DNA of 63,989 nt from Gammaproteobacteria bacterium. GTDB taxonomy: Bacteria; Pseudomonadota; Gammaproteobacteria; RBG-16-57-12. Under the pieces are notes generated by a model. The model worked only from the letters and a program-made list of their open reading frames with translations. It was not told the DNA's origin and did no database searches. The position numbers and the translations under genes are program-made. The DNA lies in contig JAFLJP010000136.1 in assembly GCA_022712945.1 (NCBI GenBank), forward strand, positions 1 to 63,989, given 5' to 3'. This document shows, piece by piece, positions 45,822 through 55,557 of the stretch (its first letter is position 1; the number at the start of each line of letters is the position of its first letter).

Positions 45822-48800
45822 ATGCAATCTGTTATCAATTTTTTCAAAAATAGAGTCGTCATCTCAATGATAGGCTTGCTGATACTCTCAGCACTCATCT
45901 GGTTTGTTGGTCCGGCGTTCAAATTTGGTGAAAATAACTTTTCACCACTGCAAGGTGAGACCGCAAGGCTGCTCGCTATCATCATCATGATTGTGCTCTG
46001 GGGGCTGAATAACTTACGCATTCAGCGACAGGGAAATAAAAGTAATGATGAACTGGTCAGCGCGTTACAGGATAACCCGGGAGAAAGTGCTAATAATATT
46101 GTCTCTGACCAAACTTCGGAAGAGATGCAGCAGATAGGGGAGCGCTTTGCACATGCCCTGACCACACTTAAAAAATTGAAATTTAAAGGCAGAGGCACCA
46201 CCAAAGCGCTGTATGAATTGCCGTGGTACATTATCATCGGTCCGCCCGGTTCCGGAAAAACAACGGCTCTGATCAACTCCAGCTTGAACTTTCCCCTTGC
46301 AGAGCAGTTTGGTAAAGGTGCGCTGCATGGGGTTGGAGGAACCCGAAATTGCGACTGGTGGTTCACCAATGATGCGGTACTGATTGATACCGCAGGCAGA
46401 TACACCACCCAGGATAGTCACAAAGTTATCGACAGTTCAGCTTGGGAGAATTTTTTAGCACTGTTGAAAAAACACCGCCGCAGACGTCCCATCAATGGTG
46501 CAATAGTCGCCATTAGCCTGCAAGACCTTCTGACCCAAACAGAAGAAGAGAGACTCATTCATGCTAAAACCATTCGTTCACGCATTGATGAGCTAATGGA
46601 TAAACTGGAAATTCGCTTCCCGATCTACTTAATGTTTACCAAGTGTGACCTGGTATCCGGATTCTCTGAGTTTTTTGAGGATATGGGGACGCGTGAGCGT
46701 GAACAGGTCTGGGGCATTTCTCTGCCAAACGCCCCGAAATATTCTCAGTCGCCTGATTTCGATTTTCTGGAGAATGAATATAAAAATATTATCACGCGTT
46801 TATATGAGCGGGCTTTGTGGCGGGTTCATCAAGAGCGCGATGTGAGACGACGTGGGGCTATTCAAGGGTTTCCCCAGCAAATGGAAAACCTGAAAAATAT
46901 TGTAGATCAGTTTACCCAACAGACCTTTATCAAAAATAGGTTCCGTTACCAGCCTTATCTGCGTGGAATCTATTTTACCAGTGGTACTCAGGATGGCACC
47001 CCGGTCGATCGGTTAATGTCCTCGGTTTCATCAAATTTTGGATTTAACCGCGAAGTCATAGCCCCCCCCATGAGCCAGGGTAAAAGCTATTTTCTGGGGC
47101 AGTTGTTTCGGGATGTGATATTTCCTGAATCAGAACTGGTTGGCTCCAATCGCCGCTATGAAAAACTGATCACTTGGTCAAAAAGATCAGCCTATGTGGG
47201 AATGGCCGGTATTGCCATCGTGCTGTCTGTGGTCTGGGCTGGCAGTTTTACCCGCAATGAAATGTATATGAATGAAGTCGAATCATACATTGCTGAATTT
47301 AATGCAGAGAAGAGCAAATATAATATTCGTTCGGGTAATATTTACAATACGCTGCCCACGCTGAATGCACTGGCAAAAGCAAGTGTGGTTTATGACCAGG
47401 AACAACACCCCTGGTTGTCTGCCCTTGGTATGTACGATAGCAATGTGGATGATGCGGCAAATGGGGCGTATCAATCACAATTGACAACACTGTTTCTTCC
47501 AAAACTGATCAAACAGCTTGAGAGCCATTTGAAACGTGGGCACCGGGGCGGTGATCTCTACAGTACCTTTAGAACCTATGTCATGTTTAACAAGCTGGAA
47601 CATATGGATAAACAGCTGGTGCAAAACTGGTTTTCAGAAAAGTGGAAAAATGAACTGGAAGGGCAGGCAAGCAAAAAACAGGAGTTATCTACTCACCTGA
47701 ATAACCTGCTCAATCTTGAATTGCAATCTGTAAAGTTAGATAAATATATTGTCTCATCAACACGCAGTCTTTTGCTACGTGTGCCCGCTTCGCAACGTAT
47801 TTATGAACGTATACGCACAAATCCGCTATATACCCAAAAAGTTGATCTGTTGAACGAATTTGGTGAGTCGGTTCGTGATCATTACCTCTCAACCGCAGAG
47901 GTACGGGCGAGCCTGTCGATACCGATTCTTTTCACTAAAGAGGGGTATGATGATATCGACTTTTCACCTGATTCAAGTGTGATATCCAGCATTGTTAATG
48001 AACGGTGGTTGTTATCTGACAGTGACAATGAAAAAGTCGATTTTATAAAAGATGACCTGAAAGATGTTAGTGAAAAAGTCAAAAATCACTATTTGTCAGA
48101 GTACAACACCGTGTGGAAAAAAGTGTATGGCGCTTTAAATGTTAAGCCATTTGAAAGTCTGAAACAGGCAAATGATGTACTGACAAGCTTTAACGATCCG
48201 GTCTACTCTCCGATGCTGGCTATTATCGAAGCGGGGGCGAATAACACCGAGCTCTCCAGTCAACTGGCAGCTGATTTAGCTGACGACAATCAAGAGGGTC
48301 TCTCCGGGAAATTGGCAGGGCTGGCGGCATCAAAAGCCAACTGGACCACAGTTGATCGTGAATTCAGAAGTATCAACGTCATGCTGCGTGAATCATCCAG
48401 GAAACCTGCCCCCATAAGCGAGGTGCTATTAAAAATATCCCAATTACAGGCGTTCGTGAATGAAATAACCCTCGCCCCCGATCCGGCCAAAAAAGCGTTT
48501 GAAGTGGCCAAGGTCAGATATCAAAGTGGTGCTGGAAACGCAATTTCATCGTTGCATGCCTTTGCCAAAAACAGACCAAAACCGATCAAGCGTTGGCTCA
48601 CAACACTGGCAGATGAAACCTGGCGAGTCATTTTACGCTCAGCACATCAGCATGTTAATTCAGAGTGGAAATCGACTGTTTACCGGCCTTATCAACAAGG
48701 ACTGGCTGGTCGATATCCATTAAAAAAATCATCGAGTGACGAACTTGCGCTGCTTGATTTTATTGATTTCTTTAAGCCCGGAGGCACCATTGATCTATTT

Positions 48801-49400
48801 CGCCAGGAGTATATCAAACCCTTCATCAGCACCCGCTCAGGCTGGAAAAACCGTAATATTGACAAATACAACCTTGGCTTGTCACAACGAACAATCAACC
48901 AGGTCAGGGCAGCCCTTGCCATTCAGAATATTTATTTTAGACACAGTGCAGAGACGCCGAGCTTGAGCTTCCAGTTAAAACCTTACCGGATGAGTAAACA
49001 CGATGTTCGCTTTGAGCTTGAAGTGGGTGAAAATAGCATCTCCTACAGCCACGGCCCCAAGTTCTGGAAACCCCTGAAATGGGTGGGGAGTGACTCTAAA
49101 AACAGAGTGCGGATTATTTTTGAAGACTTGAATGAAAAGCAGCATTCAAAGACATTTGACGGACCTTGGGCCTGGTTTAAATTATTGGATCACTCAACAT
49201 TATCCAAAACAGAAAAATCAAACGTCTATTTAATCACCTACGATATTTTGGATGAAAAACCGGATGCAGAGGCAGAGGAGTCATCTTCCTCAGTGTCCCC
49301 CAAAAGACATGAGGTCACCTATGAAATTAAGGCAAAAAGCATAAATAATCCGTTAGAAAACAACTTATTAAGTTCATTCAAGCTTCCAGAGAAGATATAA
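45822..49400 (+). CDS. tssM: TssM (IcmF) inner-membrane protein
   Basis: 1192 residues, normal for the family. Two N-terminal membrane helices (about 12-33 and 46-66), a cytosolic NTPase-like domain with Walker A 'GPPGSGKTTAL' and 'VLIDTAGRYTTQD', then a third membrane helix near 465-485 ('YVGMAGIAIVLSVVWAGSF') and a large periplasmic part with the IcmF-related and C-terminal beta domain that meets TssJ. Directly adjacent to tagF (no gap). Confidence 0.95.
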   Translation: MQSVINFFKNRVVISMIGLLILSALIWFVGPAFKFGENNFSPLQGETARLLAIIIMIVLWGLNNLRIQRQGNKSNDELVSALQDNPGESANNIVSDQTSEEMQQIGERFAHALTTLKKLKFKGRGTTKALYELPWYIIIGPPGSGKTTALINSSLNFPLAEQFGKGALHGVGGTRNCDWWFTNDAVLIDTAGRYTTQDSHKVIDSSAWENFLALLKKHRRRRPINGAIVAISLQDLLTQTEEERLIHAKTIRSRIDELMDKLEIRFPIYLMFTKCDLVSGFSEFFEDMGTREREQVWGISLPNAPKYSQSPDFDFLENEYKNIITRLYERALWRVHQERDVRRRGAIQGFPQQMENLKNIVDQFTQQTFIKNRFRYQPYLRGIYFTSGTQDGTPVDRLMSSVSSNFGFNREVIAPPMSQGKSYFLGQLFRDVIFPESELVGSNRRYEKLITWSKRSAYVGMAGIAIVLSVVWAGSFTRNEMYMNEVESYIAEFNAEKSKYNIRSGNIYNTLPTLNALAKASVVYDQEQHPWLSALGMYDSNVDDAANGAYQSQLTTLFLPKLIKQLESHLKRGHRGGDLYSTFRTYVMFNKLEHMDKQLVQNWFSEKWKNELEGQASKKQELSTHLNNLLNLELQSVKLDKYIVSSTRSLLLRVPASQRIYERIRTNPLYTQKVDLLNEFGESVRDHYLSTAEVRASLSIPILFTKEGYDDIDFSPDSSVISSIVNERWLLSDSDNEKVDFIKDDLKDVSEKVKNHYLSEYNTVWKKVYGALNVKPFESLKQANDVLTSFNDPVYSPMLAIIEAGANNTELSSQLAADLADDNQEGLSGKLAGLAASKANWTTVDREFRSINVMLRESSRKPAPISEVLLKISQLQAFVNEITLAPDPAKKAFEVAKVRYQSGAGNAISSLHAFAKNRPKPIKRWLTTLADETWRVILRSAHQHVNSEWKSTVYRPYQQGLAGRYPLKKSSSDELALLDFIDFFKPGGTIDLFRQEYIKPFISTRSGWKNRNIDKYNLGLSQRTINQVRAALAIQNIYFRHSAETPSLSFQLKPYRMSKHDVRFELEVGENSISYSHGPKFWKPLKWVGSDSKNRVRIIFEDLNEKQHSKTFDGPWAWFKLLDHSTLSKTEKSNVYLITYDILDEKPDAEAEESSSSVSPKRHEVTYEIKAKSINNPLENNLLSSFKLPEKI

Positions 49401-50123
49401 ATGAGCATCAAACAACAATGTGGTGTCTATGGAAAGCTCCCCATGCATGGCGATTTTGTGAGCAGGAATCTACCTGCTGCATTTATTAAAAGATGGGATG
49501 AGTGGTTGCAGTTATATATTGCAAGCTCAAAAGAGCAGATGGGTGATGAGTGGCTCGATATCTATTTAACGAGTCCAATCTGGCGTTTTGTGCTTTCATC
49601 CGGTGTTATTGATCAACAACACTGGGCCGGAATTATGCTACCTAGCGTTGACCAGGTGGGTCGGTATTACCCCTTTTCCATGGTGATGCCATTGGCCCCA
49701 GAGCTAAATCCTTTCGAGTTTATTTCATTTCATACACATTGGTTTGAAGAGATCGAAGAGCTGGCCTTGCAGGCACTGGATGAGCAATTTTCAGTTGATC
49801 AACTTGTTGACCAAGTGAATAATGTGCACGTCGATTTTACCTTGAGCCAAACAAAAATAGGGCAATCATTCGATCTCAGTTCAATACAGATGGATATGGC
49901 ATTTGATGAACAATCCCTGCTATCGGTTTATGCCGGTCTTTTGGATTCGATTATGTTGAAAACGATGAACTGTTATAGTATCTGGACTACCCGAGGATCG
50001 GAAAAAATTACTCCGTGTTTCATGAACGTCAAAAATTTACCCGCAGCGAACCAGTTGCCCGCCATGATGGATGGGCAATGGAGATACTGGGGTTGGCCCC
50101 AACCTTATTCCGTACAGAGATGA
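49401..50123 (+). CDS. tagF: TagF, T6SS post-translational repressor
   Basis: 240 residues. 'CGVYGKLPMHGDFVSRNLPA' and 'RWDEWLQ' followed by 'SPIWRFVLSSGVI' and 'WAGIMLPSVDQVGRYYPFSM' are the TagF (DUF2094) signature. In Pseudomonas, TagF restrains T6SS assembly by acting on the FHA protein; the same is expected here. The stop overlaps the phosphatase start (ATGATGA). Confidence 0.92.
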   Translation: MSIKQQCGVYGKLPMHGDFVSRNLPAAFIKRWDEWLQLYIASSKEQMGDEWLDIYLTSPIWRFVLSSGVIDQQHWAGIMLPSVDQVGRYYPFSMVMPLAPELNPFEFISFHTHWFEEIEELALQALDEQFSVDQLVDQVNNVHVDFTLSQTKIGQSFDLSSIQMDMAFDEQSLLSVYAGLLDSIMLKTMNCYSIWTTRGSEKITPCFMNVKNLPAANQLPAMMDGQWRYWGWPQPYSVQR

Positions 50124-50884
50124 TGACCGACACAACAATAAGAAGACCCGTGCAATGGCTCAGTGCCTCAGCCACCAATGTTGGCATGGTACGAAAAATC
50201 AATGAAGACGCCGTATTCTCAAAGCCGGAGATTAATTTATGGGCGGTCGCCGATGGTATGGGTGGGCATGAAGCAGGCAATGTTGCCAGCAACATGATTG
50301 TCAACATACTTGACGATATTGAAGCAAAAGTTAATCTTGATGTATTTGTTTCAACCATTGAAAACAAAATTCTGGATGTTAATAAACGGCTTCTGGAGTA
50401 TTCCGAGATTATGCTGGATGGGCGTATTGTTGGCAGTACCGTTGCCATCCTGCTGATAAAGGGCCGTGTCGGTGTTTGTCTATGGGCAGGCGATTCTCGA
50501 CTGTACCGTCATCGAAATGGTGGTATTAAACAGATGACGGTTGATCACAGCCATGTTGCTGAGCTGTTAAAACAGGGGGCTATTTCAATCGAGGAAGCGG
50601 AAAACCACCCGGATGCCAATATTATTACCCGAGCTGTTGGTACCTGTGAAAATTTATACGTTGATATTGATGTTTTTGATGTCAATATGGGCGACACATT
50701 TCTGCTGTGTACCGACGGCTTGTATAATGCGGTCAATGAAGAGAGTATTATAAATTGTCTGCAACAAGATGATGATATTGAAACAGCCACCAACACCCTG
50801 ATAGAAACCTCCTTAAATAACGGTGCTTCTGACAATGTGTCGGTGGTTCTGGTTAAGGGTGTGCGCAGCACAGCCAATCAATGA
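50120..50884 (+). CDS. pppA: PppA-like PP2C Ser/Thr phosphatase
   Basis: 254 residues from ATG 50120 (ATG 50123 is out of frame). PP2C metal and catalytic motifs are intact: 'VRKINEDAVF', 'AVADGMGGHEAGNVAS', 'GSTVAILLI', 'AGDSRLYRHRNG', 'LCTDGLYNAV' and 'GASDNVSVVLV'. It should reverse PpkA phosphorylation and switch the T6SS off. Coupled to tagF by overlap. Confidence 0.92.
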   Translation: MMTDTTIRRPVQWLSASATNVGMVRKINEDAVFSKPEINLWAVADGMGGHEAGNVASNMIVNILDDIEAKVNLDVFVSTIENKILDVNKRLLEYSEIMLDGRIVGSTVAILLIKGRVGVCLWAGDSRLYRHRNGGIKQMTVDHSHVAELLKQGAISIEEAENHPDANIITRAVGTCENLYVDIDVFDVNMGDTFLLCTDGLYNAVNEESIINCLQQDDDIETATNTLIETSLNNGASDNVSVVLVKGVRSTANQ

Positions 50885-50910
50885 CACTCTAACGGATAGC
50901 TACTTTCATA

Positions 50911-53586
50911 ATGACCAGATCTGACGACCCCGGGAACAAGGGTGGCGAAAAAACACAAATAAAAAATGGACCTTCCAGGGCTGGTGAGCAAGGGCAGGTT
51001 GATGGCCCAACAACTGTTTCGGATAAAACCAGAATATCGAGTCATCAAGGGGGTAACACCAAGCCAGATACCGCGGATGTAACCCCATCAGAGGGTGTTG
51101 TAGATAATGATGCCACACGGTTTAAAACACCCAGTCAAAGCCACGACAACAGTGATACCACACGTTTCAAACCATCAGCCCAAAACGAACATCATCATGC
51201 CTCGCCAAAAACACGCATAAAACAGAGCGCGGCTATTGCAGATAAAGAGCCGACCATTGATGAGCCTGAAGATAAGAAAAAAAAGGTACTGAAAGGACGG
51301 TTTTTGCTGGAAAAGGTGCTGGGTGTTGGTGGCATGGGAATTGTCTACAAAGCCAAAGATTACCTGAAAGTTGAAGCCCAGGACAGAGATCCATACGTCG
51401 CCATTAAGGTCTTGAGTGACGAGTTTAAAACCCACCCGGAAGCCTTTATTGCGCTTCAACGGGAGTCCAGAAAGGCACAGCGCATTGCGCACCCCAATAC
51501 CGTAAAAGTCTATGACTTTGATCGGGATGGTGATGTGGTTTTTATGACCATGGAGTACATGGAAGGCAAGCCGTTGGATCAGCTGATCAAACAGTATCAG
51601 GCGACCGGCCTTCCTCAGGATGATGTGTGGCATATTTTATCCGGAATGTGTTCAGCCTTGGCGCATGCACACTCTGAAAATATTGTTCACTCAGACTTTA
51701 AACCCGGCAATGTTTTTGTCACCACGGATGGAATGGCCAAAATATTTGACTTTGGTATCGCTCGGGCGGTAGCTAACATTGACCGGCATACTGGGAAAGA
51801 GCAAGACCAGACTGTTTTTGATGCGGGTGGCTTGGGCGCTTTAACCCCGGCATATGCCAGCCTTGAGATGTTGCAGGGGGAGACGCCGGATGTTCGTGAT
51901 GATGTTTACGCTCTCGGCTGTGTTGCCTATGAACTGTTTTCGGGTGAACATCCATTTAACCGGCTACCGGCAGATGAAGCGTACAATAAAAAACTTAAAC
52001 CAAAACGCATAAGTGATATTAGCAAGCGCCAGTGGAGGGCGATAGAGGCCGCATTATCATTTAAACGTGAAAACCGCACTGAATCTGTTGATGCATTTTA
52101 CAAGCAGTTAACCTTCAAGAAAAAGTCAAAATTCTTGTTAGTCACATTCCTGTTGTTTTCCACTGCTGGTGCGGCATATTATACGTCCGTACAGACAGAT
52201 AATGTTGTACCATCCGTTCCTCAAATTTCAGAATCTGAAATCAGAAATGAACTGGAGTTCAATATACGCTACAACCTCTATAAGGAAAATATTGAAAAAC
52301 TAGCAGCCAGACCTAGTTTTACAGCCGAGTGGGAAGAAAGTATCTGGAGTGAGACGCAAGGCGTATTAGGAATACTTTCAGGACAGCCGAATGAGTGGTA
52401 TTTATCCATGCGTGATGGCGTCTACCAAATATACGTGAATAAAATAAAAACGCTGGTAACCGAATCAAGTTATCCCCAGGCAACAATACTCATCGAAAAC
52501 GCTTATCGCTATACAGATGATGACACCTTTTTGAACAACGAAAAAATAGCCTTGGCGGAAACAATACAAGAAAAGGAGCTTCAGGATAAAAAACGTGCGG
52601 AACGAAATAGATGGCTAGCCCGAGAGCGAGCAGATAAAACAGAGAAGAAAATAGTAGCAGAGACAAAAAACACCGCTCTCTTCGATGTGGCACTTGCAAA
52701 CGTCAACAAACAATTAAAGTGCTCATCAAAACTGAATATGCGTGATTTTAATATTGCCATCACTAAATTACGCTCTCTGGATATTAAGCGATATGGAAAT
52801 ATTGAAAACAGACTATCAACAGAATTAGCTCAATGTATCACCTCTATTGGAAAGCATTACCCTGAACACGCACTGGACGCAAAACGCTATGCTTTGCACA
52901 TATTTAAAGATAACCCCGCTCTTATGGCGGTTGAGATAAAAGAGAAGGACGCTTGTAACCTGTCAATTGCCGGTTTAGGAGCACGGGGTGAACGCGCTGT
53001 TTGTCGTGACAAGCTTGAGGGCGGTGGTGTCGGGCCCGTATTAGTCGTTATACCCGCCAACGCTGGAATCGAGGCATTTGCTATCGGTAAATATGAAACA
53101 TCGGTTGCTGAATTAAATGAATTTTGCAAAACCTCTTCAGAATGTAACTTGCAAGCGGATCAATTCGCTGATCTTCCCGTCACTGATGTCGATATATCGA
53201 CGATATCAGCGTATTTAAAGTGGTTGAGTAACAAAACGAAGAAAAAATACCGATTGCCAACAAAAAAAGAGTGGATCTACGCCTCCAAATCAACGCGTTA
53301 TGCACTTGACCCAAACCGTAATTGTCAACTCAGTGTCAGAGGTATTGAAAAGGGCGGCTCGCTTGTTAAAGCAGCCACGGGCAAACAAAATAGTTGGGGA
53401 TTGGTGAATTATGCAGGAAATGCCCAGGAGCTTGCATTTGAAACAAGCAGACGGTTCGTTGCTCTTGGTGGCTCGCATCAATCGTCAATGGATGACTGTA
53501 CCGCTTTGACGGTATCAACCCATTCCGGGCGTGCCGATAAATACACCGGTTTTCGGATTGTCAGAGATATTGGTGAAGGTCAATAA
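50911..53586 (+). CDS. ppkA: PpkA-like transmembrane Ser/Thr kinase with C-terminal formylglycine-enzyme-like domain
   Basis: 891 residues. (1) A disordered N-terminus (1-125) has five similar threonine motifs at T15, T40, T69, T84 and T101 (KTQIK, KTRIS, ATRFK, TTRFK, KTRIK). (2) A Hanks-type kinase domain (about 129-405) has 'GVGGMGIVYKAKD', 'VAIKVL', the catalytic loop 'HSDFKPGNVF' (HSD instead of HRD) and 'DFGIARA'. (3) One membrane helix (about 408-428). (4) A long helical periplasmic segment. (5) An FGE/SUMF1-type fold (about 710-890: 'IGKYETSVAELNEFC', 'YRLPTKKEWIYASK', 'GLVNYAGNAQELAF', 'FRIVRDI'). PpkA phosphorylates the T6SS switch; the periplasmic part may sense envelope stress. 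Confidence 0.9.
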   Translation: MTRSDDPGNKGGEKTQIKNGPSRAGEQGQVDGPTTVSDKTRISSHQGGNTKPDTADVTPSEGVVDNDATRFKTPSQSHDNSDTTRFKPSAQNEHHHASPKTRIKQSAAIADKEPTIDEPEDKKKKVLKGRFLLEKVLGVGGMGIVYKAKDYLKVEAQDRDPYVAIKVLSDEFKTHPEAFIALQRESRKAQRIAHPNTVKVYDFDRDGDVVFMTMEYMEGKPLDQLIKQYQATGLPQDDVWHILSGMCSALAHAHSENIVHSDFKPGNVFVTTDGMAKIFDFGIARAVANIDRHTGKEQDQTVFDAGGLGALTPAYASLEMLQGETPDVRDDVYALGCVAYELFSGEHPFNRLPADEAYNKKLKPKRISDISKRQWRAIEAALSFKRENRTESVDAFYKQLTFKKKSKFLLVTFLLFSTAGAAYYTSVQTDNVVPSVPQISESEIRNELEFNIRYNLYKENIEKLAARPSFTAEWEESIWSETQGVLGILSGQPNEWYLSMRDGVYQIYVNKIKTLVTESSYPQATILIENAYRYTDDDTFLNNEKIALAETIQEKELQDKKRAERNRWLARERADKTEKKIVAETKNTALFDVALANVNKQLKCSSKLNMRDFNIAITKLRSLDIKRYGNIENRLSTELAQCITSIGKHYPEHALDAKRYALHIFKDNPALMAVEIKEKDACNLSIAGLGARGERAVCRDKLEGGGVGPVLVVIPANAGIEAFAIGKYETSVAELNEFCKTSSECNLQADQFADLPVTDVDISTISAYLKWLSNKTKKKYRLPTKKEWIYASKSTRYALDPNRNCQLSVRGIEKGGSLVKAATGKQNSWGLVNYAGNAQELAFETSRRFVALGGSHQSSMDDCTALTVSTHSGRADKYTGFRIVRDIGEGQ

Positions 53587-53849
53587 TGAATATTTTAGAC
53601 GTTTCAATACAGTTACGTGAGTTGTCGAATGGTTATTCCACTCAAAGAGTGGCCTTCGAAGAATACCGGTTGAAGAGAAAGTCTCTTTTGGATGAAATTG
53701 ACCAGACACTTAATCAGCAAAGTTGCCAAACCATACTACAGGATGCTGAAATAGATGAACCAGACGACAAAGATGATGTGATGCCGAAGACAATCAACCT
53801 GGAATTTGATACCGATAAAAAGAGTGATGATGCCGGGGTAAGAGATTGA
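53586..53849 (+). CDS. Small coiled-coil/acidic protein of unknown function
   Basis: 87 residues. The first half is helical and charged ('QRVAFEEYRLKRKSLLDEI'); the second half is acidic and likely disordered ('DAEIDEPDDKDDVMPK'). ATG 53586 overlaps the ppkA stop (TAATG), so the gene is probably real and co-translated with the kinase. No family recognised. Confidence 0.6.
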   Translation: MNILDVSIQLRELSNGYSTQRVAFEEYRLKRKSLLDEIDQTLNQQSCQTILQDAEIDEPDDKDDVMPKTINLEFDTDKKSDDAGVRD

Positions 53850-53897
53850 AATTAAGTTTAATTAATAAAAAAAACATGCAGTTAAGAGGGTATTTTA

Positions 53898-54515
53898 ATG
53901 GAAATTATTGAACTATTTCAGGCGGGCGGACCATTTATGTATCCCATTTTAGGGGTATTTGCCATTGGTGTCGCCATCGCCCTGGAACGATACTTTTATT
54001 TAAGCAAAACAAGCAGGGTAACGGATAAAACCTGGGCCCAATTGATCCCTATGCTGAAAGCGCTGGATTTTGATCGTGCGGCTAAGTTAACCGAATCACT
54101 CAAAACACCCATTGCCGTGGTATTGAGTTATGGCTTCTCCCGATACGGTGACAACAAACGTCGGGAAATAATTGAAGCGGCAATGGAGGAGGGGATGATG
54201 GATGCCATGCCCGACCTGATCCAGCGTACACACTACCTGGCAACGTTTGCTAATGTCGCAACGCTACTGGGCTTGCTTGGAACCATTGTCGGACTGATTC
54301 AAGCCTTTACCGCCGTTGCCCAGGCTGATCCCGCAGAGAAGGCCGACTTACTTTCCGCCAGTATATCGGTCGCCATGAATACAACGGCCTTTGGATTAAT
54401 GGCAGCCATTCCCCTGTTGCTTGCTCACTCTTACCTGGTAACAAAAACAGCGCGACTTGTGGACAGCCTAGAAAAAGCGGCCATCAAGTCAATTAACTTG
54501 ATGGTTAGAGATTAA
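53898..54515 (+). CDS. TolQ/ExbB/MotA-family proton-channel subunit
   Basis: 205 residues with three membrane segments (about 13-30, 110-135, 150-180). The conserved 'LATFANVATLLGLLGTIVGL' and 'ISVAMNTTAFGLMAAIPLLL' blocks line the proton path in this family. Inner membrane. It heads the tolQ-exbD-exbD-agmX run that follows the T6SS kinase genes with short spacing, and is distinct from the ExbB of the iron operon at 57851. Confidence 0.88.
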   Translation: MEIIELFQAGGPFMYPILGVFAIGVAIALERYFYLSKTSRVTDKTWAQLIPMLKALDFDRAAKLTESLKTPIAVVLSYGFSRYGDNKRREIIEAAMEEGMMDAMPDLIQRTHYLATFANVATLLGLLGTIVGLIQAFTAVAQADPAEKADLLSASISVAMNTTAFGLMAAIPLLLAHSYLVTKTARLVDSLEKAAIKSINLMVRD

Positions 54516-54530
54516 GAAGTCGTTCATACA

Positions 54531-55055
54531 ATGAAAAAATCAGCATTCAAACATATTCATGAGGTAGAAGAGCTTAATATCACCGCTTTTATGAACTTGA
54601 TGGTGATACTGGTTCCGTTCCTTCTGATCACCGCCGTATTTTCAAGAATGACCGTCTTAGAGCTCAATTTACCCGCCTTGGATGCGAAAGAGAATGCTCA
54701 GGAAAAGGTAGAGCTGCAACTGGAGCTGGTTTTGCGCGAAAACAGTTTTGAGATACAGGACGCAAATCTTGGCATTATCAAAGTATTTCCTCGGGCCCAG
54801 GAGGAGACACGTTGGGATCTGTTTACGGATTTATTGGTAGAAATAAAAATCCGTTTTCCTGAAGAACAGGACATTACGCTGCTGTTGGAACCAACCATCA
54901 GTTATAAAACATTAATCCAGGTTATGGATCGTGTGCGTAGCGCAGAGGTGCTTTCAGTCCTGACGGTAGAGACGATTGAACTGTTTCCAAATATCTCCAT
55001 TGGGGATGCCGAAATGGCCGTATTGGAAAAAAGCCAAGGTGAGGATTCAGAGTGA
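54531..55055 (+). CDS. ExbD/TolR-family protein, first of a pair, lacking the usual membrane aspartate
   Basis: 174 residues. 'LNITAFMNLMVILVPFLLIT' is the single membrane helix. The position normally held by the proton-carrying Asp (as in P-L-I-D-V) is Asn22. The periplasmic domain follows ('DITLLLEPTISYKTLIQVMD'). It overlaps the second exbD by 4 bases. Together they probably form a heteromeric TolR-like plug. Confidence 0.85.
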   Translation: MKKSAFKHIHEVEELNITAFMNLMVILVPFLLITAVFSRMTVLELNLPALDAKENAQEKVELQLELVLRENSFEIQDANLGIIKVFPRAQEETRWDLFTDLLVEIKIRFPEEQDITLLLEPTISYKTLIQVMDRVRSAEVLSVLTVETIELFPNISIGDAEMAVLEKSQGEDSE

Positions 55056-55552
55056 ACAGCTTGAAAATTTCCAGCCGCTCAAAAAGAATGGAACACTTCA
55101 AAGGACTGCACGGCCGTAGCGGTTTAAACCTTGTATCGTTAATGGATATTTTTACGATACTGGTATTCTTTCTTTTGGTCAGCTCAGGCGCGCAACAACT
55201 ACCCAACAGCAAAGAGATTACACTGCCCACCTCAGTGGCGGACAGTGTTCCCAAAGAGACACTGGTTATTGCAATTACCAAAACAGATATATTGGTACAA
55301 GGGGAGAAAGTTGCCACCATTTCTGATTTATTGGAAGAGAATGAAACAACCATTGCCGGTTTGGAGAAAGAGTTAAAATTTCAAGCCTCAAAGCGTCAGT
55401 TTTCAACAATAGACGATGAGGTGGGTCGTACCATTACTATCATGGGAGATGAAAATATTCCGTATCAGTTATTACGGAAAATTCTCGCGACCTGTCGCCA
55501 GGCTGGCTATACCACGATAGCATTTGCCGCCTTTCAGAAGGCAAAAGGCTAG
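55052..55552 (+). CDS. ExbD/TolR-family protein, second of a pair, aspartate present
   Basis: 166 residues. 'LNLVSLMDIFTILVFFLLVS' carries the conserved membrane Asp (Asp32). The periplasmic domain has 'LVIAITKTDILVQGEKVATI' and a C-terminal 'LLRKILATCRQAGYTTIAFA', typical of ExbD/TolR. GTG/ATG choice: the ORF starts by overlapping the previous stop (GTGA), so GTG 55052 fits translational coupling. Confidence 0.87.
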   Translation: MNSLKISSRSKRMEHFKGLHGRSGLNLVSLMDIFTILVFFLLVSSGAQQLPNSKEITLPTSVADSVPKETLVIAITKTDILVQGEKVATISDLLEENETTIAGLEKELKFQASKRQFSTIDDEVGRTITIMGDENIPYQLLRKILATCRQAGYTTIAFAAFQKAKG

Positions 55553-55557
55553 AGCTG

